Source: Volvox africanus (taxonomy: Eukaryota > Chlorophyta > Chlorophyceae > Chlamydomonadales > Volvocaceae). From it: DNA of 64,000 bases. The position numbers and the translations under genes are program-made. A model generated the notes under the pieces. It was not told the DNA's origin. It saw only the letters and a list, made by a program, of their open reading frames with translations, and did no database searches. Every line of letters starts with the position of its first letter. Within the stretch, counting starts at the first letter, position 1. The stretch spans positions 1 through 64,000 of the forward strand of contig BSDZ01000093.1 of the NCBI GenBank assembly GCA_030268105.1. The letters are read 5' to 3'. This document shows positions 50,675-61,655 of the stretch, piece after piece.

Positions 50675-50803
50675 TGGACCCTAACCAATAGGAGCGTGTC
50701 AAACGTGTTTGTTAGTGGATCTGAACCCTAGATGGTTGTCAACTGTTCATCATTGGATTCTATCCGATAGGAGCTTGTGAACCGTGTTTGTTAATGGATC
50801 TGA
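50675..50803. repeat. Diverged tandem duplication, 79 bp period
   Basis: Segment 50675-50724 aligns to 50754-50803. Both contain TGGA..CTA.CC.ATAGGAGC, then TGT.AA.CGTGTTTGTTA and TGGATCTGA, differing at about nine of 50 positions. The flanking CTG..CAT..T sequence also matches partly. The duplication is present in every full unit, so it predates the array's expansion, unlike the near-identical 174 bp monomers. Confidence 0.85.
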
Positions 50804-51604
50804 TTAATGAGCTATTTAACATCCTTCTCAAGTGATTAGGCTGGTGTCATAATCTGCCATGACGACATGGCATGTGACCAGTTTATTTACAGGGGACTCT
50901 CAACTAGACATGCCTGGGACAGCACAAAGGGGGAGGGCATGCGTGCCTCTGTGGGCGTGTGTGTGCATATGCGTGTGTGCGCATGCATGTGCTGCAGGCA
51001 TGTGCAATACCATGGTGTTCGAGCCTCGCAGTTGCTCACGAGTGGACGAGCAAGCAGCAGGCCTCTCCGTGACACCACATGTAAATCGTGCGATGCCTGG
51101 ATGACCCTTTTTGAGTGTCTCAGTCTCCCCCTGAAGCAGAACAGAGGGGTGCTTTTTAGGTGTTACACTGTGGGCGACTTGTTCTGAAAACTTGGGAAGA
51201 ACTGTTTGGATTTTACTCCGCATGGAGAGCTGTATCTCCATGCAGCGCTGCACAGCCAAATTGCATTTTACTGCAGCAGGCTCTCACTAAGGTGTATGTA
51301 TGTTCATACAAGGGTTCAACAATCGTTGGCATTATGACATTATGGTGCCCCAACTTGGGCGTCCATGCCCATCATGGAGATGGCACCGGAAGGCCTTCGG
51401 CGTGCTCCATCTTTATTAATTCAGGACACGTGATAGTGTACGGCAAGCTACCGTGGGCCACAGTCCAGTGGTCGCATTATGTAAGGAATTTCAGGACTTT
51501 AGATTCCCTACTATGGGGAAGACCAGTACTATACAAGGTGATAACCTTGCGCTCTTGGGGCCTCCGAACCGGTATTGGTGAAACACACACTTGTGCGGTG
51601 TTGA
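50804..51604. other. Distal spacer of the reference unit
   Basis: About 800 bp from the 79 bp duplication to the unit end. Besides the alternation tract it holds an open frame that is 140 codons in four units (for example 14964-15386) but 160 codons in others owing to single-base losses; composition and instability argue against coding. The word ATTTCAGGAC occurs twice about 70 bp apart. No RNA gene recognised. Confidence 0.5.
50955..50992. other. 38 bp perfect purine-pyrimidine alternation (Z-DNA candidate)
   Basis: Nineteen consecutive R-Y dinucleotides of GC, GT and AT type without a break. Equivalent tracts are at 4540-4577, 9560-9597, 14759-14796, 19944-19981, 25157-25194, 30348-30385, 35543-35579, 40552-40587, 45761-45798, 56147-56184 and 61006-61043. 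GT/GC-rich alternation favours left-handed DNA under negative supercoiling. A biological role is inference. Confidence 0.8.
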
Positions 51605-52138
51605 TGTCTTTGAGCTTACGCGAGCTCAATTGTACCAATTGAAATTACAGTTCAATAGGAGCTCAAGAAATCCTTTGCGATGAACCTACGTAATCTGTTG
51701 TTCCAATGTACGGCCCGAAGCCACGAACAGCGGACCGATTATGGTAATACGGGGTTCTTATCGCCACACGGAAGCGCCCCTACATTGCCATTCAAATTAC
51801 TTTGCTTCAGTGTTACAACCGGATAAAGGAAAGCTGTGAAACCTTCGCCTTTAGACCTGATTATGCTCCGTCGCTCTACATAACCATAGCCCACCCTGTG
51901 TGACCCATTAACATCCTAACTAGTTATTTTAAAACCATTTTCCATAATTGCTTTCGAATTCCTTAGAGAGACTCCAAAGAACAGGCTTTGGCCTGTCAAC
52001 ACAACCGTTTGCCTCTAGACAAAACCTTAGTGTCGTTTATTGAGTAATACATCTCAACGATTTGCTTAGCGATAGTGCTTCATTGGACGCTTCGATTACC
52101 GGCTCCTTGACCACGACCCGGCTGTCCAGGCGTCAGCC

Positions 52139-54679
52139 ATGATCTCGCTGTTGGTGAAACTGGGCTTCAAGCCTAAGGATCGTGCTTATGAGAGGATCGA
52201 CACAATCTCGGACACCAACAGCACCGCTAACGATAATGACAGCGTTATGAGCAACAGCAGCTGCCTAAATGGCAAAGCTGTAGAGCAGCCTGCAGGTGGA
52301 GTGGTCGTCACTCCTTTGCGTGAACTAATGAAGAAGTTTAGCCGCAAGTGGATTCCGACAGAAAAGGTGAATTCGTGTTGCTGTCTTTCCTGATGTTCAG
52401 TTCTAAGTAAGGCCAACTCCCATCAAGCCTGCCTTTCGTCGTCGTTTATGTTTTCTTCGATTCCGTCTTTTTTCGGTCATTCCGTGACATCCCATCCCTT
52501 CCACCTTTTCTGTCGCAGCCTCTTCAGCGGTTCGGGAAGCTCGAGGGCGAAGAATCCTTGACGTTGCAGGAGCGGTTGTCCGCGCGGCGCCTGCAAATAG
52601 CTGAGAAGGGGACTCTGCTTAAGGTCCTGCTATCCTGGGTGAGTTTGAGCTGATCAGGAGTTTGCTCCAGCAGTGGTGATGGGTGTTGAGATGCCTTGGG
52701 GGTCGCTTGTCTGACAGTCGCTCGATGTGATTGGGCCATGCGCCGACCCGCACCGCTTGCTGACTATCGACCAACGTGTCGACCCCCCGTCTTTTGCGTG
52801 CGCACAACAGAAGGGCGCGCCCGAGAATCTTCACCAGGCCGGAGCCCAACTGGAAGCCCAGCCAGTTCCAGCAGCGCAGCAGGTGGTGGGTCAGACCTGA
52901 CGCCTGAGGGGTTCCGGGGAGGAGGTCGCCTTTCTCATACCAGTGCGCGGCTTGTGCTGCACTGTGTTGGTTGCAAAGTGCCTGCAGGAAAGCGCTTCTC
53001 AGGGGAGGCGAATGGGGAACATGGTTTCCGAGGGGAGGGGAGACGGACGGAGGGAGTTGCCCGAGGGTGACACGGGGGTGGGCTCATCATACATGTCGTT
53101 ATTTTGTCGTCGTTCAGATGTCGCCGAAACTAATTTGTGTACATGCGCTTGTGTTTGGACGTCCAATACCCCCTCGGAAACACATCAAGATGCTTTCCGT
53201 GATGCAGATGTTCCATGTCTACGCACGTAAACGGTGCACTAACTGATGAAAAGCTTTTTTGTGTGTCTCGTTCTCTGCCAGCAGGAGCCGCAGCTGGAGA
53301 GTGAGGAGAACAACGTGCAGCAATGCGCGGGTGGCGTGATGGCCCCGTCGGGGTTGGCGGGAGCAGCGGCGGCCATTGAGCTAGCATATCAGCGGTAGGT
53401 GCAGTGTATAACTAGGTGTACGGCGGAGTGACGTGGTAGTGCGTGGCGGTCTGAGTACGTGGCGGCAAATGCATGAAGGCGTACGTGTTTCGGATGTGCG
53501 ACTTCCTGTTTACCCGAAACCCACAATGCTGGGATCTCTTGCTTACACCTGCAACCCCACCCATGCCTTTTCCATACAGGTTGGACGAGACCACCGAAGC
53601 TGAGGGCTTCGAGGGCTTCCAAGTCCAGGTGCGTGGGCAAGAAGTCATCGAAGCAACATAGTCTTATGTATACAAAACCCGACAACTGCTGGATGTTCGC
53701 TCTTTTATCTGCAGGTGTCAGATTTGATTTCGCAACTCGAGAAGCTGAGGTCGGGGGCCGCCATGATGGAGGCCAGGAAGGGGGGCCTTTCCGGGGCCTC
53801 TACAGACCTGCAGGGCAGCAGCATCACTGCCAAATTTGCCATCATCCCTGCCGCCAGCTGTCCTGCTATGGGCGCCACGAGTCCGCCTTCTGCAGTCGAA
53901 GTCGCAGATGCTGGTGCCGCTTCCATTTTCATCAACAAGGCTGCGCAGCAACCCCAGGAGTTGTACCAACCCCTGGAGCTCACGCAGCCACCAAAACCGC
54001 ACCCGAAAACCCCAGAGCGGCGTCTGCCCCCTGAGGCACGGAACTGGGGTCTGCAGGACTGCCGGTCCTGGGCGGGGGAGCAGCATTGGTCGTCCTGGGC
54101 GGAGGTTCAGGCGTTTACCAAGACGCTTGAGCCGACCCTGGCAGAAGCCATTCGTGAAGCAAGTAAGTCTGGTGGTGTGCACGTCGCGCTCCATCTCATG
54201 CTAGCTAGGTGCATGGTTGTCATTGAGGGGTTGTCATTGTGTGAGGGGTTGTGAAAAGACACCCCTGAGTCTAGGTCTGCTGACTGGTTTGGCTCCCAAG
54301 TATCCTGTTCTATCTGCTGACTCAGCAGGCAGTGGGCCTTGCCACCTGCTGTCTGCCTGCACATCTAAGCGCAGCCCACCTTACATTAATTGATTTCTGG
54401 CACAGAGACGTTCGCTCTCCCCCACACACTTTGCCCTCTTTAGGCCTCGAGCACAATCCACTTGTTGCCTTCGGGAAGGAGCAGGCGGCAGCTCCAGCAA
54501 TTTCCTATGTGCAGCTCAAGCTGATGGAGCTTTGTGGCTCCAATCGTTGGGGGACGGCGTCCATCAAGGCCGCCTCGCTTGAGGGGCCCCGCAAGAGGCG
54601 CCCTTTCTTGGCGGCCTTCCTAAGGGCTGCCAAGGGAATCACAGAGCCGTGTGTTCAGCGTGGGGGCATTCGGCTCTGA
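52139..54679 (+). CDS. Orphan seven-exon gene, copy 11 (intact, 420 aa)
   Basis: Exons 52139-52366, 52519-52638, 52811-52882, 53285-53394, 53580-53628, 53715-54162 and 54444-54679, all of reference length with an open joined frame. It differs from copies 4 and 10 by an A-to-G change near 54,140 that keeps Leu (CTA to CTG). That the only coding difference noticed among the three intact copies is silent is compatible with either selection or very recent duplication; the sample is too small to tell. Confidence 0.85.
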
Positions 54680-55119
54680 TCGAGCTGGGGCGGTTTTGCA
54701 GGAAGTGCACGCACTGATATGTACCTACTACCCTCCTTGCTAGCTAGCCGGATTGCTAGATGGTCATCTCGAGCCATCGATTTTGTTTGCCAAGTCGTGA
54801 TGCTTAGCGTTGTTAAACACTGCACCCTTAATCGACGGTGACGTGGTTATTAAGAAAAGAGGGACTCAAGACACCTAGAGCGGAACTAAAGGCTCTGAGG
54901 CCTGATGGTGACCGTGACCATGGCCGTAGTAGCACCAAGGGGCGGTGACTGGCTGAATAGCGCGGCACTTTACATTACGTATGTTAGGGCTCTCGTGAGA
55001 GATGTCCGGTGTGGTGGCTTGCAGGTGGCTGCTGCGGCTTAGGCGTGATGTTAGGCTGGGGTTTGCAGGTTTGGTTAGCTTTCTCATGTACATGTTTGTT
55101 TTCGGGCACCCCCAGTTTG

Positions 55120-55812
55120 TATGTGGTATTCTGTGTTCTTTTTATCGTACCTAAGGCTTCATGCAGTGGAGGGGGAGGGCTGTGGAGGTTTAAACAGCTG
55201 GTGGGCAGTCGGACTTCATCAAGTGGTATTCATAGTCAGTGAGACTCCCAACTGCACACATGGTATTTGTGCCTAGCATTTAGTCACTTAGCTATGTGAT
55301 ATTCTGTGTTCTTTTTATCGTACCTAAGGCTTCATGCAGTGGAGGGGGAGGGGCTGTGGAGGTTTAAACAGCTGGTGGGCAGTCGGACTTCATCAAGTGG
55401 TATTCATAGTCAGTGAGACTCCCAACTGCACACATGGTATTTGTGCCTAGCATTTAGTCACTTAGCTATGTGATATTCTGTGTTCTTTTTATCGTACCTA
55501 AGGCTTCATGCAGTGGAGGGGGAGGGGCTGTGGAGGTTTAAACAGCTGGTGGGCAGTCCGACTTCATCAAGTGGTATTCATAGTCAGTGAGACTCCAACT
55601 GCACACATGGTATTTGTGCCTAGCATTTAGTCACTTAGCTATGTGATATTCTGTGTTCTTTTTATCGTACCTAAGGCTTCATGCAGTGGAGGGGAGGGGC
55701 TGTGGAGGTTTAAACAGCTGGTGGGCAGTCGGACTTCATCAAGTGGTATTCATAGTCAGTGAGACTCCCAACTGCACACATGGTATTTGTGCCTAGCATT
55801 TAGTCACTTAGC
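55120..55812. repeat. 174 bp minisatellite, four monomers
   Basis: First monomer word at 55127. Differences: a short G-run in the first and fourth monomers, and CAGTCCGAC (G to C) plus a lost C in the third. Confidence 0.97.
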
Positions 55813-57328
55813 TGTCATAGACCTGATATAGTTTTAGTTGCATCGTTTCTTATCTGCCATTCATTAGTGGACCCTAACCAATAGGAGCGTGTCAAATGTG
55901 TTTGTTAGTGGATCTGAACCCTAGATGGTTGTCAACTGTTCATCATTGGATTCTATCCGATAGGAGCTTGTGAACCGTGTTTGTTAATGGATCTGATTAA
56001 TGAGCTATTTAACATCCTTCTCAAGTGATTAGGCTGGTGTCATAATCTGCCATGACGACATGGCATGTGACCAGTTTATTTACAGGGGACTCTCAACTAG
56101 ACATGCCTGGGACAGCACAAAGGGGGGGGCATGCGTGCCTCTGTGGGCGTGTGTGTGCATATGCGTGTGTGCGCATGCATGTGCTGCAGGCATGTGCACC
56201 CATGGTGTTCGAGCCTCGCAGTTGCTCACGAGTGGACGAGCAAGCAGCAGGCCTCTCCGTGACACCACATGTAAATCGTGCGATGCCTGGATGACCCTTT
56301 TTGAGTGTCTCAGTCTCCCCCTGAAGCAGAACAGAGGGGTGCTTTTTAGGTGTTACACTGTGGGCGACTTGTTCTGAAAACTTGGGAAGAACTGTTTGGA
56401 TTTTACTCCGCATGGAGAGCTGTATCTCCATGCAGCGCTGCACAGCCAAATTGCATTTTACTGCAGCAGGCTCTCACTAAGGTGTATGTATGTTCATACA
56501 AGGGTTCAACAATCGTTGGCATTATGACATTATGGTGCCCAACTTGGGCGTCCATGCCCATCATGGAGATGGCACCGGAAGGCCTTCGGCGTGCTCCATC
56601 TTTATTAATTTCAGGACACGTGATAGTGTACGGCAAGCTACCGTGGGCCACAGTCCAGTGGTCGCATTATGTAAGGAATTTCAGGACTTTAGATTCCCTA
56701 CTATGGGGAAGACCAGTACTATACAAGGTGATAACCTTGCGCTCTTGGGGCCTCCGAACCGGTATTGGTGAAACACACACTTGTGCGGTGTTGATGTCTT
56801 TGAGCTTACGCGAGCTCAATTGTACCAATTGAAATTACAGTTCAATAGGAGCTCAAGAAATCCTTTGCGATGAACCTACGTAATCTGTTGTTCCAATGTA
56901 CGGCCCGAAGCCACGAACAGCGGACCGATTATGGTAATACGGGGTTCTTATCGCCACACGGAAGCGCCCCTACATTGCCATTCAAATTACTTTGCTTCAG
57001 TGTTACAACCGGATAAAGGAAAGCTGTGAAACCTTCGCCTTTAGACCTGATTATGCTCCGTCGCTCTACATAACCATAGCCCACCCTGTGTGACCCATTA
57101 ACATCCTAACTAGTTATTTTAAAACCATTTTCCATAATTGCTTTCGAATTCCTTAGAGAGACTCCAAAGAACAGGCTTTGGCCTGTCAACACAACCGTTT
57201 GCCTCTAGACAAAACCTTAGTGTCGTTTATTGAGTAATACATCTCAACGATTTGCTTAGCGATAGTGCTTCATTGGACGCTTCGATTACCGGCTCCTTGA
57301 CCACGACCCGGCTGTCCAGGCGTCAGCC

Positions 57329-59876
57329 ATGATCTCGCTGTTGGTGAAACTGGGCTTCAAGCCTAAGGATCGTGCTTATGAGAGGATCGACACAATCTCG
57401 GACACCAACAGCACCGCTAACGATAATGACAGCGTTATGAGCAACAGCAGCTGCCTAAATGGCAAAGCTGTAGAGCAGCCTGCAGGTGGAGTGGTCGTCA
57501 CTCCTTTGCGTGAACTAATGAAGAAGTTTAGCCGCAAGTGGATTCCGACAGAAAAGGTGAATTCGTGTTGCTGTCTTTCCTGATGTTCAGTTCTAAGTAA
57601 GGCCAACTCCCATCAAGCCTGCCTTTCGTCGTCGTTTATGTTTTCTTCGATTCCGTCTTTTTTCGGTCATTCCGTGACATCCCATCCCTTCCACCTTTTC
57701 TGTCGCAGCCTCTTCAGCGGTTCGGGAAGCTCGAGGGCGAAGAATCCTTGACGTTGCAGGAGCGGTTGTCCGCGCGGCGCCTGCAAATAGCTGAGAAGGG
57801 GACTCTGCTTAAGGTCCTGCTATCCTGGGTGAGTTTGAGCTGATCAGGAGTTTGCTCCAGCAGTGGTGATGGGTGTTGAGATGCCTTGGGGGTCGCTTGT
57901 CTGACAGTCGCTCGATGTGATTGGGCCATGCGCCGACCCGCACCGCTTGCTGACTATCGACCAACGTGTCGACCCCCCGTCTTTTTGCGTGCGCACAACA
58001 GAAGGGCGCGCCCGAGAATCTTCACCAGGCCGGAGCCCAACTGGAAGCCCAGCCAGTTCCAGCAGCGCAGCAGGTGGTGGGTCAGACCTGACGCCTGAGG
58101 GGGTTCCGGGGAGGAGGTCGCCTTTCTCATACCAGTGCGCGGCTTGTGCTGCACTGTGTTGGTTGCAAAGTGCCTGCAGGAAAGCGCTTCTCAGGGGAGG
58201 CGAATGGGGAACATGGTTTCCGAGGGGAGGGGAGACGGACGGAGGGAGTTGCCCGAGGGTGACACGGGGGTGGGCTCATCATACATGTCGTTATTTTGTC
58301 GTCGTTCAGATGTCGCCGAAACTAATTTGTGTACATGCGCTTGTGTTTGGACGTCCAATACCCCCTCGGAAACACATCAAGATGCTTTCCGTGATGCAGA
58401 TGTTCCATGTCTACGCACGTAAACGGTGCACTAACTGATGAAAAGCTTTTTTGTGTGTCTCGTTCTCTGCCAGCAGGAGCCGCAGCTGGAGAGTGAGGAG
58501 AACAACGTGCAGCAATGCGCGGGTGGCGTGATGGCCCCGTCGGGGTTGGCGGGAGCAGCGGCGGCCATTGAGCTAGCATATCAGCGGTAGGTGCAGTGTA
58601 TAACTAGGTGTACGGCGGAGTGACGTGGTAGTGCGTGGCGGTCTGAGTACGTGGCGGCAAATGCATGAAGGAGTACGTGTTTCGGATGTGCGACTTCCTG
58701 TTTACCCGAAACCCACAATGCTGGGATCTCTTGCTTACACCTGCAACCCCACCCATGCCTTTTCCATACAGGTTGGACGAGACCACCGAAGCTGAGGGCT
58801 TCGAGGGCTTCCAAGTCCAGGTGCGTGGGCAAGAAGTCATCGAAGCAACATAGTCTTATGTATACAAAACCCGACAACTGCTGGATGTTCGCTCTTTTAT
58901 CTGCAGGTGTCAGATTTGATTTCGCAACTCGAGAAGCTGAGGTCGGGGGCCGCCATGATGGAGGCCAGGAAGGGGGGCCTTTCCGGGGCCTCTACAGACC
59001 TGCAGGGCAGCAGCATCACTGCCAAATTTGCCATCATCCCTGCCGCCAGCTGTCCTGCTATGGGCGCCACGAGTCCGCCTTCTGCAGTCGAAGTCGCAGA
59101 TGCTGGTGCCGCTTCCATTTTCATCAACAAGGCTGCGCAGCAACCCCAGGAGTTGTACCAACCCCTGGAGCTCACGCAGCCACCAAAACCGCACCCGAAA
59201 ACCCCAGAGCGGCGTCTGCCCCCTGAGGCACGGAACTGGGGTCTGCAGGACTGCCGGTCCTGGGCGGGGGAGCAGCATTGGTCGTCCTGGGCGGAGGTTC
59301 AGGCGTTTACCAAGACGCTTGAGCCGACCCTAGCAGAAGCCATTCGTGAAGCAAGTAAGTCTGGTGGTGTGCACGTCGCGCTCCATCTCATGCTAGCTAG
59401 GTGCATGGTTGTCATTGAGGGGTTGTCATTGTGTGAGGGGTTGTGAAAAGACACCCCTGAGTCTAGGTCTGCTGACTGGTTTGGCTCCCAAGTATCCTGT
59501 TCTATCTGCTGACTCAGCAGGCAGTGGGCCTTGCCACCTGCTGTCTGCCTGCACATCTAAGCGCAGCCCACCTTACATTAATTGATTTCTGGCACAGAGA
59601 CGTTCGCTCTCGCTCTCCCCCACACACTTTGCCCTCTTTAGGCCTCGAGCACAATCCACTTGTTGCCTTCGGGAAGGAGCAGCGGCAGCTCCAGCAATTT
59701 CCTATGTGCAGCTCAAGCTGATGGAGCTTTGTGGCTCCAATCGTTGGGGGACGGCGTCCATCAAGGCCGCCTCGCTTGAGGGGCCCCGCAAGAGGCGCCC
59801 TTTCTTGGCGGCCTTCCTAAGGGCTGCCAAGGGAATCACAGAGCCGTGTGTTCAGCGTGGGGGCATTCGGCTCTGA
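57329..59876 (+). CDS. Orphan seven-exon gene, copy 12 (single 1-nt deletion in exon 7)
   Basis: Exons 57329-57556, 57709-57828, 58002-58073, 58477-58586, 58772-58820, 58907-59354 and 59642-59876. Exons 1 to 6 have reference lengths. Exon 7 is 235 nt: one G is missing near 59,683 (GAGCAGCGGC in place of GAGCAGGCGGC). As written this shifts the frame just after the Dpy-30-like motif. Intron 2 has one extra T near 57,985, and intron 4 carries an A variant (GAAGGAGTACG) shared with copy 9. The 6 bp duplication in intron 6 lies about 30 bp before the acceptor. Confidence 0.8.
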
Positions 59877-60324
59877 TCGAGCTGGGGCGGTTTTGCAGGA
59901 AGTGCACGCACTGATATGTACCTACTACCCTCCTTGCTAGCTAGCCGGATTGCTAGATGGTCATCTCGAGCCATCGATTTTGTTTGCCAAGTCGTGATGC
60001 TTAGCGTTGTTAAACACTGCACCCTTAATCGACGGTGACGTGGTTATTAAGAAAAAGAGGGACTCAAGACACCTAGAGCGGAACTAAAGGCTCTGAGGCC
60101 TGATGGTGACCGTGACCATGGCCGTAGTAGCACCAAGGGGCGGTGACTGGCTGAATAGCGCGGCACTTTACATTACGTATGTTAGGGCTCTCGTGAGAGA
60201 TGTCCGGTGTGGTGGCTTGCAGGTGGCTGCTGCGGCTTAGGCGTGATGTTAGGCTGGGGTTTGCAGGTTTGGTTTTGTGTTTCTTCTCATGTACATGTTT
60301 GTTTTCGGGCACCCCCAGTTTTTG

Positions 60325-60671
60325 TATGTGGTATTCTGTGTTCTTTTTATCGTACCTAAGGCTTCATGCAGTGGAGGGGGAGGGGCTGTGGAGGTTTAAA
60401 CAGCTGGTGGGCAGTCGGACTTCATCAAGTGGTATTCATAGTCAGTGAGACTCCCAACTGCACACATGGTATTGTGCCTAGCATTTAGTCACTTAGCTAT
60501 GTGATATTCTGTGTTCTTTTTATCGTACCTAAGGCTTCATGCAGTGGAGGGGGAGGGGCTGTGGAGGTTTAAACAGCTGGTGGGCAGTCGGACTTCATCA
60601 AGTGGTATTCATAGTCAGTGAGACTCCCAACTGCACACATGGTATTTGTGCCTAGCATTTAGTCACTTAGC
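60325..60671. repeat. 174 bp minisatellite, two monomers
   Basis: Monomer words start at 60332 and 60505. It is the shortest array in the window; the first monomer lacks one T (GTATTGTGCC). The outer flanks are unchanged. Confidence 0.97.
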
Positions 60672-61655
60672 TGTCATAGACCTGATATAGTTTTAGTTGC
60701 ATAGTTTCTTATCTGCCATTCATTAGTGGACCCTAACCAATAGGAGCGTGTCAAATGTGTTTGTTAGTGGATCTGAACCCTAGATGGTTTGTCAACTGTT
60801 CATCATGGATTCTGACCGATAGGAGCTTGTGAACCGGTTTTGTTATGGATCTGATTAATGAGCTATTTAACATCCTTCTCAAGTGATTAGGCTGGTGTCA
60901 TAATCTGCCATGACGACATGGCATGTGACCAGTTTATTTACAGGGGACTCTCAACTAGACATGCCTGGGACAGCACAAAGGGGGAGGGCATGCGTGCCTC
61001 TGTGGGCGTGTGTGTGCATATGCGTGTGTGCGCATGCATGTGCTGCAGGCATGTGCAATACCATGGTGTTCGAGCCTCGCAGTTGCTCACGAGTGGACGA
61101 GCAAGCAGCAGGCCTCTCCGTGACACCACATGTAAATCGTGCGATGCCTGGATGACCCTTTTTGAGTGTCTCAGTCTCCCCCTGAAGCAGAACAGAGGGG
61201 TGCTTTTTAGGTGTTACACTGTGGGCGACTTGTTCTGAAAACTTGGGAAGAACTGTTTGGATTTTACTCCGCATGGAGAGCTGTATCTCCATGCAGCGCT
61301 GCACAGCCAAATTGCATTTTACTGCAGCAGGCTCTCACTAAGGTGTATGTATGTTCATACAAGGGTTCAACAATCGTTGGCATTATGACATTATGGTGCC
61401 CCAACTTGGGCGTCCATGCCCATCATGGAGATGGCACCGGAAGGCCTTCGGCGTGCTCCATCTTTATTAATTTCAGGACACGTGATAGTGTACGGCAAGC
61501 TACCGTGGGCCACAGTCCAGTGGTCGCATTATGTAAGGAATTTCAGGACTTTAGATTCCCTACTATGGGGAAGACCAGTACTATACAAGGTGATAACCTT
61601 GCGCTCTTGGGCCTCCGAACCGGTATTGGTGAAACACACACTTGTGCGGTGTTGA

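Larger units (their letters stand above)
46412..51604 (+). repeat. Array unit 10 (5193 bp), used here as the reference unit
   Basis: Layout: leader 46412-46945; gene 46946-49485; spacer 49486-49926; minisatellite 49927-50619; distal spacer 50620-51604, holding the 79 bp-period duplication and the purine-pyrimidine alternation. The gene is intact and the non-coding parts agree with the majority of units. Confidence 0.97.
51605..56794 (+). repeat. Array unit 11 (5190 bp)
   Basis: Gene copy 11 (intact) is at 52139-54679 and the four-monomer minisatellite at 55120-55812. Variants: synonymous CTG in exon 6 (shared with unit 9), T in TTACGTATG near 54,980 (shared only with unit 12) and T in AAATGTG near 55,896. 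Confidence 0.96.
56795..61655 (+). repeat. Array unit 12 (4861 bp, two monomers fewer)
   Basis: Gene copy 12 is at 57329-59876 and a two-monomer minisatellite at 60325-60671. The unit has a 6 bp CGCTCT-type duplication in intron 6 near 59,605 and a small rearrangement near 60,274-60,288. It shares the TTACGTATG variant with unit 11. Confidence 0.96.

Noticed and set aside
51018..51035. GTGTTCGAGCCTC resembles a tRNA B-box
   Set aside because: No pairing T-stem around it, no matching A-box or acceptor stem, and no cloverleaf can be drawn.
50859..51259. Plus-strand ORFs of 81 and 106 codons and a minus-strand ORF of 119 codons over the GT/GC alternation tract
   Set aside because: Their Cys/Val/His/Ala-rich translations come from the dinucleotide-like tract, and they change with every small indel.
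46412..51604. rDNA, 5S or spliced-leader repeat as the identity of the array
   Set aside because: No conserved rRNA or 5S internal promoter words are present, and no short donor-flanked leader with an Sm-like site was found.
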